Assembly (NCBI RefSeq): GCF_007827275.1 | Contig: NZ_VISE01000001.1 | Coordinates: 930,001-994,000 of the forward strand | DNA from: Gillisia sp. Hel_I_86 | GTDB taxonomy: Bacteria > Bacteroidota > Bacteroidia > Flavobacteriales > Flavobacteriaceae | Direction of reading: 5' to 3' | DNA: 64,000 nt | Shown: positions 50,845 through 58,578 of the stretch, piece by piece | Position numbering within the stretch: position 1 is the first letter of the stretch | How the letters are laid out: each line of letters begins with the position of its first letter | Made by a program: the position numbers and the translations under genes | The notes under the pieces: model-generated | The model's database searches: none | Told to the model about the DNA's origin: nothing | The model's input: only the letters and a program-made list of their open reading frames with translations

Positions 50845-51449
50845 TGAAGTTCTTGATTAAAAGTGCTTCTTATATTTTCCATCCTTTATGGATGCCTTTT
50901 GCCGGTAGTCTATTTTATTTTCTGGTTACCCCACGATTCTTTCCCTTGCCATTGATTCAAGCTAAATTGCTGGCTATAGCCATTACCACCCTGTTTATTC
51001 CTGTGGTCTTTTATTTTCTTCTGAAAAATTTAGGCAAGGCAGATTCAATATTTCTAAAAGATGTAAACCAACGCCGTTGGCCGTTATTTTTTTATAGTTT
51101 GCTTATTGGTCTTAACCTCTACCAGATCCTAAACATCTATAATTATCCCGCCTTGTATTACTTTTTTGTGGGCATTTTGTTTTCCATAATCACTGCCCTC
51201 TTTCTAGCATGGCTCAAACTGAAAATAAGTTTGCATATGCTAGGCCTTTCCGGGATTTTAATGTTCGTGCTAGCGTTAAGTATTTATTATAGGCTAAACC
51301 TAATTTATACCATAGCCTTTTTAATAGCAGCCCTAGGGCTAACTGCAACATCAAGATTGCATTATAAGGCCCACACCTGGCTAGAGTTATTTCTAGGATT
51401 TTTTATAGGCTTTTTGCCGCAATTAATCGTGCTTAACTACTGGTTATAG
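50844..51449 (+). CDS. PAP2-like membrane protein
   Basis: The 201-residue integral membrane protein has six predicted helices. The C-terminal segment SRLHYKAHTWLELFLGFFIG has the spacing of the third PAP2 phosphatase motif (SRxxxxxHxxxD), but the aspartate is not clear and the first two motifs are not obvious, so catalytic activity is doubtful. The gene overlaps rpoN by one base. Its last six bases overlap the end of the convergent beta-barrel gene. Confidence 0.7.
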   Translation: MKFLIKSASYIFHPLWMPFAGSLFYFLVTPRFFPLPLIQAKLLAIAITTLFIPVVFYFLLKNLGKADSIFLKDVNQRRWPLFFYSLLIGLNLYQILNIYNYPALYYFFVGILFSIITALFLAWLKLKISLHMLGLSGILMFVLALSIYYRLNLIYTIAFLIAALGLTATSRLHYKAHTWLELFLGFFIGFLPQLIVLNYWL

Positions 51450-52148
51450 AATATAGAACATCAATCCCAATTTAAAGGTAGATATCCCCACGGGAGTGTT
51501 GTTTAGTTGAGCATCCTTAAAGAAAGGATTTAAGCTATAGTACACATGAAAATTAAAGGTATTATAACCAAATGTAAAAGTGGTGCCTAATCGCAACCTT
51601 TCCAATTCTGGTACATCTGTTTGAATTACCTGATTGGAACCTTGCCTAAAATTAGATTTAAAATAATAAACATATCCAAGTTTAAAACCAGTATAAATCC
51701 TCCAGAACTTATAAGATTGAGGTGTAGAAGTACGCCACCTAAACTCTAAAGGCAATTCCAAGAGTTGTGTAGAAAACCTATTGGTATCATAATCTACCTC
51801 AGGATCGCTTAAATTTCTGAAAATAGTATTATTATTTTCATCCTCGCCAATAAACAATTCCTGTCCATACGAATTTAAGGACCAACCCAGTCCCGCACCT
51901 ATAGCAATATTCCGACGTTTGTTTATAGGAAAATCCCGAATAAAACCAAGATGAAGTCCTCCTGAAAATCCAGATTGTGCAACTGTTTCCGGTAGATCTG
52001 TTAATAGGTGGAACGTAAGTCCCACATAAAGTTGATCCTCCCTATAAAGGCTGTCAATTGGTTTAAGAAGGGTATCCCCTACTGCTGTTTGTGAAAATGA
52101 AGGTCCCAAAGCAAAAAGGGCAAAAGCAAAAAATAAAAGTCTTTTCAT
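51444..52148 (-). CDS. Outer-membrane beta-barrel protein (porin/PorT-like superfamily)
   Basis: The 234-residue protein has a signal peptide (MKRLLFFAFALFALGPSFSQ) and alternating strands with a terminal FKLGLMFYIL. GGLHLGFIRDFPINKRRNIA and FRWRTSTPQSYKFWRIYTGF are characteristic of a Bacteroidota barrel family that accompanies ExbB/ExbD clusters. It is probably not the type IX secretion PorT/SprT, which is normally next to ubiE. A terminator separates it from exbD upstream. ATG 52148 is preferred to 52169 because of the signal peptide. Function unknown. Confidence 0.75.
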   Translation of the reverse strand: MKRLLFFAFALFALGPSFSQTAVGDTLLKPIDSLYREDQLYVGLTFHLLTDLPETVAQSGFSGGLHLGFIRDFPINKRRNIAIGAGLGWSLNSYGQELFIGEDENNNTIFRNLSDPEVDYDTNRFSTQLLELPLEFRWRTSTPQSYKFWRIYTGFKLGYVYYFKSNFRQGSNQVIQTDVPELERLRLGTTFTFGYNTFNFHVYYSLNPFFKDAQLNNTPVGISTFKLGLMFYIL

Positions 52149-52194
52149 TTTCAAAACGTTGGTTCCCATAATATTCAGAAAGTTAAATATAAAA

Positions 52195-52232
52195 AAAACA
52201 TCCCATCTGGTAAATCCAGATGGGACGTTTTA
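52195..52232 (-). terminator. Terminator after the exbB-exbD operon
   Basis: TCCCATCTGG and CCAGATGGGA are exact inverted arms around TAAAT, with A8 on the plus strand making a T-run on the minus strand. It ends the exbB/exbD transcript about 25 bases past the last stop. Confidence 0.85.
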
Positions 52233-52255
52233 TTAACAGTAATGTAACAGTGTTA

Positions 52256-52732
52256 CTAATTCTTAGCTACTTCCCCAATTCGGGTAGTGTAGTTTATTTT
52301 AAGTGCTTCTGCTTTTCTTAATTCTTGTTTAATATCAGACACCAATCCCATATTGGTTTCAACATCCACTTTTAAGGCAGTTGTTAAATAAGGAATCAAT
52401 TCTTCACGTTTAGTCTCTCTTTCTGCGTAGATAAAATTCTGGATATCTTTGATATCTGCAAACTTATCGTTTAACTGAATTCGAGCTTCACTACCAAACT
52501 TCTGTTGGTATCTAGGGCTTGGTTTTCCTGCATAAATATACATTACCAATTCCTTTCTATCCAACTTTTCTACTTGGTCTGCAAAGGGTAACTTATTTTC
52601 AATCATCAAAGTATTTTGACGCATTACCGTAGCCACCATAAAAAAGAAAAGCAACATAAAAACGATATCTGGCAATGAAGCCGTGTTTACCGCTGGTAAT
52701 TCACCACTCTTTTTCTTTTTAAATTTAGACAT
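52256..52732 (-). CDS. ExbD-family biopolymer transport protein (second ExbD)
   Basis: The 158-residue protein has a short basic cytoplasmic start (MSKFKKKKSGELP), one membrane helix carrying the functional aspartate (SLPDIVFMLLFFFMVAT), and a periplasmic domain of about 110 residues. ExbD works with ExbB as a proton-driven motor that powers TonB. Two different ExbD genes in a row is the usual layout in Bacteroidota. It lies 30 bp downstream of the first ExbD. Confidence 0.92.
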   Translation of the reverse strand: MSKFKKKKSGELPAVNTASLPDIVFMLLFFFMVATVMRQNTLMIENKLPFADQVEKLDRKELVMYIYAGKPSPRYQQKFGSEARIQLNDKFADIKDIQNFIYAERETKREELIPYLTTALKVDVETNMGLVSDIKQELRKAEALKINYTTRIGEVAKN

Positions 52733-52762
52733 AATTAGATTGAATTAAAATTTTATACTAAT

Positions 52763-53374
52763 CTAAGAGCTTTTTGGCTCTGCTTCAGATAACAACTGAG
52801 GATACATTTCCTTTACTTGATCTATCTGCTTTTCCATTTTATCCTTATTACCTCTATAATTAGGATCATTGTATCTAGCTTCCATCTCAGTATAATCCAT
52901 ACCGAACAATCTCTGTGATTCCCTGTTTCTCAATTCATTATAAGCTGCAACCAGTTCGTTTTGCACAGAAATATAAGTTCTGTATTCAGTTTGACGATCA
53001 TTTACCAATGAGATAATAGCTTTCTTTGGGTTATCTGATGATTGTGGATCTCTAGCTCCTTTACAGTAACTACATCCATCTTCACCAGCTCCTCCACCGT
53101 TATCCAGAAAATCCATGGCAGCCTTACGTAGTTCGCTAAGTTGCATAACTTGATCTTCTACCAATAAATCATTGTTTCTGTTAACAATTACAGTAAAGAT
53201 GTTTTTTTGCTTAATAACTGGCGGCTCAACGTTCTCATCTTGAATAGGGGGCAATTTACGGCTGATTCCCCTATCGTTCTCCATTGTTGTGGTTACCAGG
53301 AAAAAAATCAATAGCAAGAATGCTATATCGGCCATAGAGCCGGCATTTATTTCTGGTGCTGATCTTTTAGCCAT
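52763..53374 (-). CDS. ExbD-family biopolymer transport protein (first ExbD), with inserted Cys-rich loop
   Basis: The 203-residue protein starts MAKRSAPEINAGSMADIAFL; the Asp in SMADIAFLLLIFFLVTTT is the conserved proton-binding residue of the single helix. The periplasmic domain is longer than in the next ExbD, because it carries an insert with GEDGCSYCKGARDPQSSDN, a CxxC pair after a Gly-rich stretch. That pair could form a disulfide or respond to redox in the periplasm, but no test is possible here. It ends with a basic/acidic helix (DKMEKQIDQVKEMYPQLLSE). The preceding gene is 3 bp away. Confidence 0.92.
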   Translation of the reverse strand: MAKRSAPEINAGSMADIAFLLLIFFLVTTTMENDRGISRKLPPIQDENVEPPVIKQKNIFTVIVNRNNDLLVEDQVMQLSELRKAAMDFLDNGGGAGEDGCSYCKGARDPQSSDNPKKAIISLVNDRQTEYRTYISVQNELVAAYNELRNRESQRLFGMDYTEMEARYNDPNYRGNKDKMEKQIDQVKEMYPQLLSEAEPKSS

Positions 53375-53377
53375 AAT

Positions 53378-53815
53378 TTATTTTATTAATTTTCTTATTC
53401 CGGAAAGTACCATAGCTCCAACCGCTATTGCTGTTAGAATATAGAATACCACTAATCCGGTACCAACCCAATGGTCTGCACTGGCAGATAAAGTATCACC
53501 ATCTTTGAGTTGAACTTCATTACCATCGGTTAAAACGTATGCTATAACTATAACAAGTACAAATGCTCCTACTGAAATTAGTGTGTTCTTCACGTTTCCG
53601 GAGAACAATCCCTTAATCACGAAGAAACCTACTATTAATATACAAACAGCCAGTACAAAATAGGCAACCCACATCATAGGATCAAGTAAACTTTGCTGTT
53701 CGGCAGCTGAGGCCACAATAGCATCATCACCAGCTATAATAATTCTACCCACAAGGATAAGACCTATTACACCAATAACAAGTGCTAAATATTTTAAAAC
53801 TTTGTGTATGGTCAT
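53378..53815 (-). CDS. Small membrane protein of the ExbB/ExbD operon
   Basis: The 145-residue protein has four hydrophobic helices (VLKYLALVIGVIGLILVG, MMWVAYFVLAVCILIVG, NTLISVGAFVLVIVIAYV, GLVVFYILTAIAVGAMVL). I do not recognise a named domain. Its place between exbB (13 bp) and exbD (3 bp) is the same in many flavobacteria, so it is probably an accessory subunit of this TonB-energising complex; that is inference. Confidence 0.8.
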   Translation of the reverse strand: MTIHKVLKYLALVIGVIGLILVGRIIIAGDDAIVASAAEQQSLLDPMMWVAYFVLAVCILIVGFFVIKGLFSGNVKNTLISVGAFVLVIVIAYVLTDGNEVQLKDGDTLSASADHWVGTGLVVFYILTAIAVGAMVLSGIRKLIK

Positions 53816-53828
53816 GATTTATTATTTC

Positions 53829-54623
53829 TTAGATTCTTTTTTTGTTTTTGTAATCAACTAACATATCGATCAATAAGATAGACGCATCTTCCATATCATT
53901 TACAATACTATCGATCTTAGCGATGATGTAATTATAAAAAATTTGAAGAATAATCGCTACGATCAAACCAAATACAGTTGTAAGAAGTGCTACTTTAATA
54001 CCACCTGCTACCAATGAAGGTTGCATATCCCCTGCTGCTTCAATTTTATCGAATGCTTGGATCATCCCAATTACCGTACCCATGAATCCTAACATAGGAG
54101 CCAAGGCGATAAATAAAGATACCCAAGAAACATTCTTCTCTAGTTGTCCCATTTGCACACCACCGTAAGCAACAACCGCTTTTTCAGCAGCTTCAATACT
54201 TTCGTCTGCACGATCCAAACCTTGGTAATATATAGAGGCAACCGGCCCACTTGTATTTCTACAAACTTCTTTAGCAGCTTCTACCCCACCATTGTTTAAT
54301 GCATCTTCAACATCCTGAGCTAATTTCTTAGTGTTTGTTGTAGATAAGTTTAAAAAGATAATTCTCTCGATGGCAATGGCCAAACCTAGAATTAAACATA
54401 AAAGAACGATCCCCATAAATCCGGCACCACCTTCTATAAAACGTTTTTTAAGTTTTTGATGAAAACCTAAATCTTCCTCTTGTGTGTCGAGGCCTGCTTC
54501 GTCATCCTGAACAATCGTCTGGATGTTATCAGGTAAGATGTTTACATTAATTGTCGCATTAGCTTGTGCGGCTCCAAATAACATAATCGAAGCGATTACC
54601 AAAGTTGAAAATAATCTTTTCAT
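53829..54623 (-). CDS. MotA/TolQ/ExbB proton channel protein
   Basis: The 264-residue protein has an N-terminal signal-like helix (cleaved at QANA, as in other flavobacterial ExbBs), an acidic linker (VQDDEAGLDTQEEDLG), a first membrane helix (GFMGIVLLCLILGLAIAIER), a cytoplasmic loop, and the paired helices of the MotA/ExbB domain with the conserved APMLGFMGTVIGMIQAF. It forms the proton channel with ExbD. It is the first gene of an operon of four (exbB, membrane protein, exbD, exbD). Upstream, TATCTTTA on the minus strand is close to a -7 box. Confidence 0.93.
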   Translation of the reverse strand: MKRLFSTLVIASIMLFGAAQANATINVNILPDNIQTIVQDDEAGLDTQEEDLGFHQKLKKRFIEGGAGFMGIVLLCLILGLAIAIERIIFLNLSTTNTKKLAQDVEDALNNGGVEAAKEVCRNTSGPVASIYYQGLDRADESIEAAEKAVVAYGGVQMGQLEKNVSWVSLFIALAPMLGFMGTVIGMIQAFDKIEAAGDMQPSLVAGGIKVALLTTVFGLIVAIILQIFYNYIIAKIDSIVNDMEDASILLIDMLVDYKNKKRI

Positions 54624-54694
54624 TACTGTTTGTCTTAAATTAATTAGTTAAAAGGTTAAAGATATAAAAATAAATATTTAATAAAAATAAATTG

Positions 54695-54782
54695 CAGAGA
54701 GGAAGGGATTCGAACCCTCGATACGCTTGTGGCGTATACACACTTTCCAGGCGTGCGCCTTCGACCACTCGGCCACCTCTCT
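54695..54782 (-). tRNA. tRNA-Ser (anticodon GGA)
   Basis: On the minus strand the gene is 88 bases. The acceptor arms AGAGAGG and CCTCTCT pair perfectly, with G as discriminator. The D arm is GGCCGAGTGGTCGAAGGC, the anticodon loop CTGGAAA carries GGA, a long variable arm (TATACGCCACAAGCGTA) is present as in serine tRNAs, and the T arm is GGGTTCGAATCCC. The CCA end is not encoded. It lies between exbB and the asparaginase gene, all on the same strand. Confidence 0.95.
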
Positions 54783-54855
54783 AAATAGCTTATTTTAATT
54801 AGTGCGCCAAGTAACAAAAAAAAAAGATTACCATCAAAATAAGAATCGTTAATAT

Positions 54856-55884
54856 TTATAACATTTCACCACGCAGGGAAGTCTCAAAAATGGTTTTGAA
54901 TACTTTAGGTGATAATTCTTTACCCAAAAGGTACATTAATTTTGCGATTGCAGCTTCTGTTGTAATGTCTTTCCCAGACACTACCCCTATTTTTTTTAAT
55001 TGCGTACTTGTCTCGTAATTACCCATAGCCACACTGCCCGCAACACATTGGGTCACATTAACGACCATTAAACCATCAGAAATATGCTTTCTTAATAAAT
55101 TAATAAACCAAGCGTCTGTGGGTGCATTTCCGCTTCCGAATGTTTCCAACACCACCCCCCGAAGATTTTTCTTGGCCAAAATATGTGCGACAGTGCTTTC
55201 GGTTATTCCTGGAAACATTTTCAAAATAAGCACTTCCGAGTTAAATTCTTTATGCAGTTTTATCTTTTTTCTTCTGTTTGTAACCCAAAGAGCTGAATGA
55301 TTTACCGATAAATATACCCCAGACTCTGCAAGTGGAGGATAATTTGAAGATGCAAATGCCTGAAAATGCTCTGCATTTATTTTTGTGGTTCTATTGCCCC
55401 TGTACAATTTATATTCAAAATAAAGGCAAACTTCAGAAATTACGGGCCGCCCTTGTTTTTGTAAACCGGCAATTTGAATACTGGTGATTAGATTTTCCTT
55501 TGCATCGGTCCTAAGATCTCCAATTGGCAATTGTGAACCCGTAAAAATGATGGGTTTTGTAAGGTTCTCGAACATAAAACTTAAGGCCGAAGCAGTGTAC
55601 GACATGGTATCACTACCGTGCAACACCACGAACCCATCATACTCTTCGTATTTTTCTTCAATGATCTCTGCAATCTGAAGCCAGTTTACCGGGTTCATGT
55701 TAGAAGAATCTATTGGTTTCTTAAAACTTACAGTATCTATGGAATGTTCCAAAAGTTTAAGCTCAGGAATGTTTTGAAGTAAGTCACTAAAATTAAAGGC
55801 CTTTAAGGCCCCGGTTTCAAAATCTTTGATCATACCAATGGTTCCCCCGGTATAGATCAATAAAATATTAGATTTTGTTTTCAT
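54856..55884 (-). CDS. ansA: Type I L-asparaginase
   Basis: The 342-residue enzyme hydrolyses asparagine. The first catalytic threonine is in ILLIYTGGTIGM (about 7-18), and the second in GFVVLHGSDTMSYTASALSF with its Thr-Asp-Lys partners (RTDAKENLI). Absence of a signal peptide and the sequence of the central region point to the cytoplasmic type I enzyme. Its first 17 bases overlap the end of the acyltransferase gene, so the two are translated from one message. Confidence 0.94.
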   Translation of the reverse strand: MKTKSNILLIYTGGTIGMIKDFETGALKAFNFSDLLQNIPELKLLEHSIDTVSFKKPIDSSNMNPVNWLQIAEIIEEKYEEYDGFVVLHGSDTMSYTASALSFMFENLTKPIIFTGSQLPIGDLRTDAKENLITSIQIAGLQKQGRPVISEVCLYFEYKLYRGNRTTKINAEHFQAFASSNYPPLAESGVYLSVNHSALWVTNRRKKIKLHKEFNSEVLILKMFPGITESTVAHILAKKNLRGVVLETFGSGNAPTDAWFINLLRKHISDGLMVVNVTQCVAGSVAMGNYETSTQLKKIGVVSGKDITTEAAIAKLMYLLGKELSPKVFKTIFETSLRGEML

Positions 55885-57016
55885 TTAAAACTTCATGGTT
55901 TATCACTGGGTTGGCATACATTAGAAGGTAACTATTTACTTCCAGGGCATTTTTAAAATCCACCCTTCGGGTTAATCTCCTTTCAAACTGCCTTTTTTCC
56001 TTATCGGTATACCGACCAGCGTGTGTTTCAGAATTGTTCAACAAGTCGCAGGCAATATAATTTGCAGGCCAAAGTTTGTAGTTTTTATAGATCTTAGAAT
56101 CAATAGCGCCAGCAATAGCTTGTAATTGATCGTTCACGGAATGCTCTGTCTTCTCTAATTCCTCAAACCAGTTCTCATCGAGCATGTCTCCAGCGGTGAT
56201 ATGTATTCTCCCCTTATTTCCTAGTGCACCTTTGAGAATAGAATTAAAATCCTCGTGAGCAGACTTTTTATAAACTTCCTCTTTTCTCTTGGCCATCAAC
56301 TCTGGCATTTTAAGAACATCTGTAGGATCGAACTCATAAGAAATAGAAACTGGAACAATTTTGATTTTTGAAAAATATTCAGAAATACTCATGTCTCCCT
56401 TGGCCATAGCCAGCATTTTGAGGACTCCTTGTTGTGTAACATCATTACCATCCTTGGTTCGCCCTTCTCGCTGTGCCATCCAAACAGATCTCTTCTCTTC
56501 CAGCAATAAATGCCGAATATATTCTGAAAGGTTTTGAGAACTGCGAAGCATTTCCCTGGGAGTAAGTCCGCGTTGCACCAAAAAATTCCTATTTAGCCTG
56601 GATAACAGCAACAAAAATGGTTTTTGAACTAGATTATCCCCAATTGCCGAAGCCGTCATCACCAAATCCTGCTCATATAATGCACAATTTATAAGACTGG
56701 TATCCAATATGATATCCCTATGATTGGAAATAAACATATAGGATTCATCTTTTTTAAGTTTTTCAAAACCGCTATAAGAAAGGCCTTCAGAACTTTTTTC
56801 CAATACCTTTTTTACGGAATTATAAATAACTTTTCCTTGAAAATCGTAGATCGAATGGCAATCGTTTAATATTTGTTTAATCTCATCGAATGATTTCTCC
56901 GGGAAAGTAAATTGAAGCAACGTCTTGATCATTGGGTGATTCGCGTACTTGTTTAAAGCCGGTTGCACCTCATTATCATTATAAAACCTTATTTCTTCGA
57001 AGTTTGCCACGTACAT
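55868..57016 (-). CDS. 1-acylglycerol-3-phosphate acyltransferase-like protein
   Basis: The 382-residue protein has the acyltransferase motif I as FISNHRDIILD (NHxxxxD-like), a second block near WMAQREGRTKDG that matches the EG(T/S)R substrate-binding motif, and no membrane helices of note. The type is found in Bacteroidota as a single cytosolic or peripheral acyltransferase. It probably transfers an acyl chain to a phospholipid or related acceptor. I used the ATG at 57016 (MYVANFEEI) rather than 57043, which would add nine residues. TatD lies 49 bp upstream on the same strand. Confidence 0.85.
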   Translation of the reverse strand: MYVANFEEIRFYNDNEVQPALNKYANHPMIKTLLQFTFPEKSFDEIKQILNDCHSIYDFQGKVIYNSVKKVLEKSSEGLSYSGFEKLKKDESYMFISNHRDIILDTSLINCALYEQDLVMTASAIGDNLVQKPFLLLLSRLNRNFLVQRGLTPREMLRSSQNLSEYIRHLLLEEKRSVWMAQREGRTKDGNDVTQQGVLKMLAMAKGDMSISEYFSKIKIVPVSISYEFDPTDVLKMPELMAKRKEEVYKKSAHEDFNSILKGALGNKGRIHITAGDMLDENWFEELEKTEHSVNDQLQAIAGAIDSKIYKNYKLWPANYIACDLLNNSETHAGRYTDKEKRQFERRLTRRVDFKNALEVNSYLLMYANPVINHEVLNENKI

Positions 57017-57065
57017 TTTTTGGTTAGCTTCACAAATGAACAAAATAATATGTTAATTCCCCACA

Positions 57066-57833
57066 TTACACACCAAATATATCTTTGGAGTTTTTGGTGG
57101 TGATAGCAGCAACCTCCTCTAAACAGAGTCCGTAAAGGGTTGCAACTTTCTGGGCGATTATCTCTATGTGGGCACTTTCATTTCTTTTTCCCCTAAATGG
57201 TGCAGGGGCCAAATAAGGAGCATCGGTCTCCAAAACTATATGTTCCATAGGAATTTCAGCTAAAAATTTATCCAAACCTCCATTTTTAAACGTAACCACA
57301 CCACCAATCCCCAGTTTCATATTATAAGAAAGTGCCTTTAAAGCCTGCTCCTTATTTCCCGTAAAACAGTGAAAAATCCCGAAAAGATGATCGTCCTTCT
57401 CAGACTCCAACACTTCAAAAACCTCATCGAATGCATCCCTGCAATGTATAACTATTGGCAGGTTCTTGGATTTGGCCAATTGGATTTGGTGCTTAAAGGC
57501 TGTTTGCTGCTCCTTAAGCAAGGTTTTGTCCCAATAAAGATCTATCCCAATTTCACCAACGGCGTAAAAATCCCTTTTGTTAAATTGCTCCTCTATAAAT
57601 TGCAGTTCCTCTTCAAAATTACTTTTTACCGATGTTGGGTGCAAGCCCATCATCAAAAAAACATTCTCGGGAAATTGAGCTTCCAGCTCATACATGGCTA
57701 TGGTATGCGAAGAATCTATAGCCGGAATAAAAAAGCGACTGATTCCTTTTTTGATAGCCTTTTCGATAACTTCTTTTCTATCGGCATCAAACTCCTTGCT
57801 ATATAAATGCGTGTGGGTATCGGTTAACATCAT
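57066..57833 (-). CDS. TatD family metal-dependent hydrolase/DNase
   Basis: The 255-residue TIM-barrel hydrolase has TDTHTHLY (metal ligands) at 4-11, GEIGIDLYWDKT near 93-104, VIHCRDAFDEV, GIFHCFTGN and LETDAPYLAP; these five metal-binding blocks are those of TatD nucleases. Activity includes 3'-5' exonuclease work on damaged DNA in the family. Two start codons are adjacent (57833, 57830). It is divergent from the retropepsin-like gene; each has its own -7 box. Confidence 0.94.
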   Translation of the reverse strand: MMLTDTHTHLYSKEFDADRKEVIEKAIKKGISRFFIPAIDSSHTIAMYELEAQFPENVFLMMGLHPTSVKSNFEEELQFIEEQFNKRDFYAVGEIGIDLYWDKTLLKEQQTAFKHQIQLAKSKNLPIVIHCRDAFDEVFEVLESEKDDHLFGIFHCFTGNKEQALKALSYNMKLGIGGVVTFKNGGLDKFLAEIPMEHIVLETDAPYLAPAPFRGKRNESAHIEIIAQKVATLYGLCLEEVAAITTKNSKDIFGV

Positions 57834-57838
57834 AAAGG

Positions 57839-57846
57839 CAAAAATA
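57839..57846 (-). promoter_or_regulatory. -7 promoter box (TATTTTTG on minus strand) for tatD
   Basis: The minus strand reads TATTTTTG, five bases before the start codon of TatD, so the transcript would be leaderless or nearly so. Confidence 0.4.
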
Positions 57847-57862
57847 ATTTATTTTGAAGACC

Positions 57863-57870
57863 TATCTTTG
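57863..57870 (+). promoter_or_regulatory. -7 promoter box (TATCTTTG) for the retropepsin-like gene
   Basis: TATCTTTG matches TAnnTTTG and lies 14 bases before the ATG at 57885. Confidence 0.5.
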
Positions 57871-57884
57871 CGAAAAGATAAAGA

Positions 57885-58322
57885 ATGTCGTCCCTTAGAA
57901 AACTGCTTGACAATAAAGGTTATCATCGCATCAAATTAAAATATACCGAAACCAATCATTTTGAGCTGGTCGCAAAAATAAATGAAATTGAGGGCAATTT
58001 TATTCTGGATACAGGCGCGTCCAGTACCTGTGTTGGTTTTGACGCGGCAGCTCATTTTAAATTATTGGGTGAAGAAAGCAAGATTAGGGCCGCGGGAGCT
58101 GGCGCCACCAATATGCTAACCCAAATAGCCTCTAAGAACCGTATAGAAATTGAAGGCTGGAAAACCAAAAAATTAGATCTGGTGTTATTTGACCTAACCC
58201 ATGTAAATGAAGCTCTTGTAAACCATAAAGCCGAAAAAGTACATGGTATACTTGGTGCAGATATCCTAAAAAAAGGAAAAGCAATAATAGATTATAAAAA
58301 TAAAGCGCTTTATTTAAAATAA
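57885..58322 (+). CDS. Retropepsin-like aspartic protease domain protein
   Basis: The 145-residue protein has FILDTGASSTCVGFD, the DTGA active-site loop of clan AA aspartic proteases, and GILGADILKKGKAIIDY at the end, matching the ILG.D.L hydrophobic-glycine element of that fold. Members of this bacterial group (often with a signal peptide or membrane anchor) are single-domain and act as homodimers. No signal peptide is present here. The substrate is unknown. A hairpin ATGGGG AAAAA CCCCCAT follows the stop. Confidence 0.85.
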   Translation: MSSLRKLLDNKGYHRIKLKYTETNHFELVAKINEIEGNFILDTGASSTCVGFDAAAHFKLLGEESKIRAAGAGATNMLTQIASKNRIEIEGWKTKKLDLVLFDLTHVNEALVNHKAEKVHGILGADILKKGKAIIDYKNKALYLK

Positions 58323-58329
58323 CTTGAAA

Positions 58330-58348
58330 ATGGGGAAAAACCCCCATT
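58330..58348 (+). terminator. Hairpin after the retropepsin-like gene
   Basis: ATGGGG and CCCCAT (with one extra C) pair around A5, eight bases after the stop codon. The following TTAAATC is weak as a T-tract. Confidence 0.5.
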
Positions 58349-58369
58349 AAATCATCTTGTTTTTCCTTT

Positions 58370-58377
58370 TATATTTG
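58370..58377 (+). promoter_or_regulatory. -7 promoter box (TATATTTG) for the small membrane peptide gene
   Basis: TATATTTG matches TAnnTTTG exactly and lies 18 bases before the ATG at 58396, giving support to that short reading frame. Confidence 0.5.
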
Positions 58378-58395
58378 GATTATAAGGTAAAGGTT

Positions 58396-58509
58396 ATGAA
58401 AATTTTAGATAATAAAAAATCGGCTTCGAGTATAGGTGTTTTATTTTTGACCATTGCGGTTATTGCAGTGCTCCTCTTAAATATCCTTACACTAATAGCT
58501 TTATTTTAA
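58396..58509 (+). CDS. Small single-helix membrane peptide, 37 residues
   Basis: The frame begins MKILDNKKSASSIGV and continues with a hydrophobic helix (VLFLTIAVIAVLLLNILT, about residues 15-32) ending LIALF. The positive-inside charge pattern suggests that the N-terminus stays in the cytoplasm. A perfect -7 box upstream and a strong terminator 15 bases downstream make a complete mini transcription unit. No named family is recognised. Such short single-helix proteins often modulate a larger membrane protein, but nothing here shows which. Confidence 0.55.
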   Translation: MKILDNKKSASSIGVLFLTIAVIAVLLLNILTLIALF

Positions 58510-58524
58510 TTGATATATAACAAG

Positions 58525-58557
58525 AAAAAGGGTGACAATTAAAATTGTCACCCTTTT
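58525..58557. terminator. Bidirectional terminator between the small gene and sucB
   Basis: AAAAAGGGTGACAATT and AATTGTCACCCTTTTT are perfect inverted arms with a 2-base centre; T-runs appear on both strands. Confidence 0.9.
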
Positions 58558-58578
58558 TTAATGAATATTCTTCCTGAA

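Noticed and set aside
51444-52148. Naming the beta-barrel gene porT/sprT of the type IX secretion system
   Set aside because: Sequence blocks and neighbours (ExbB/ExbD) differ from true PorT/SprT, which usually adjoins ubiE.
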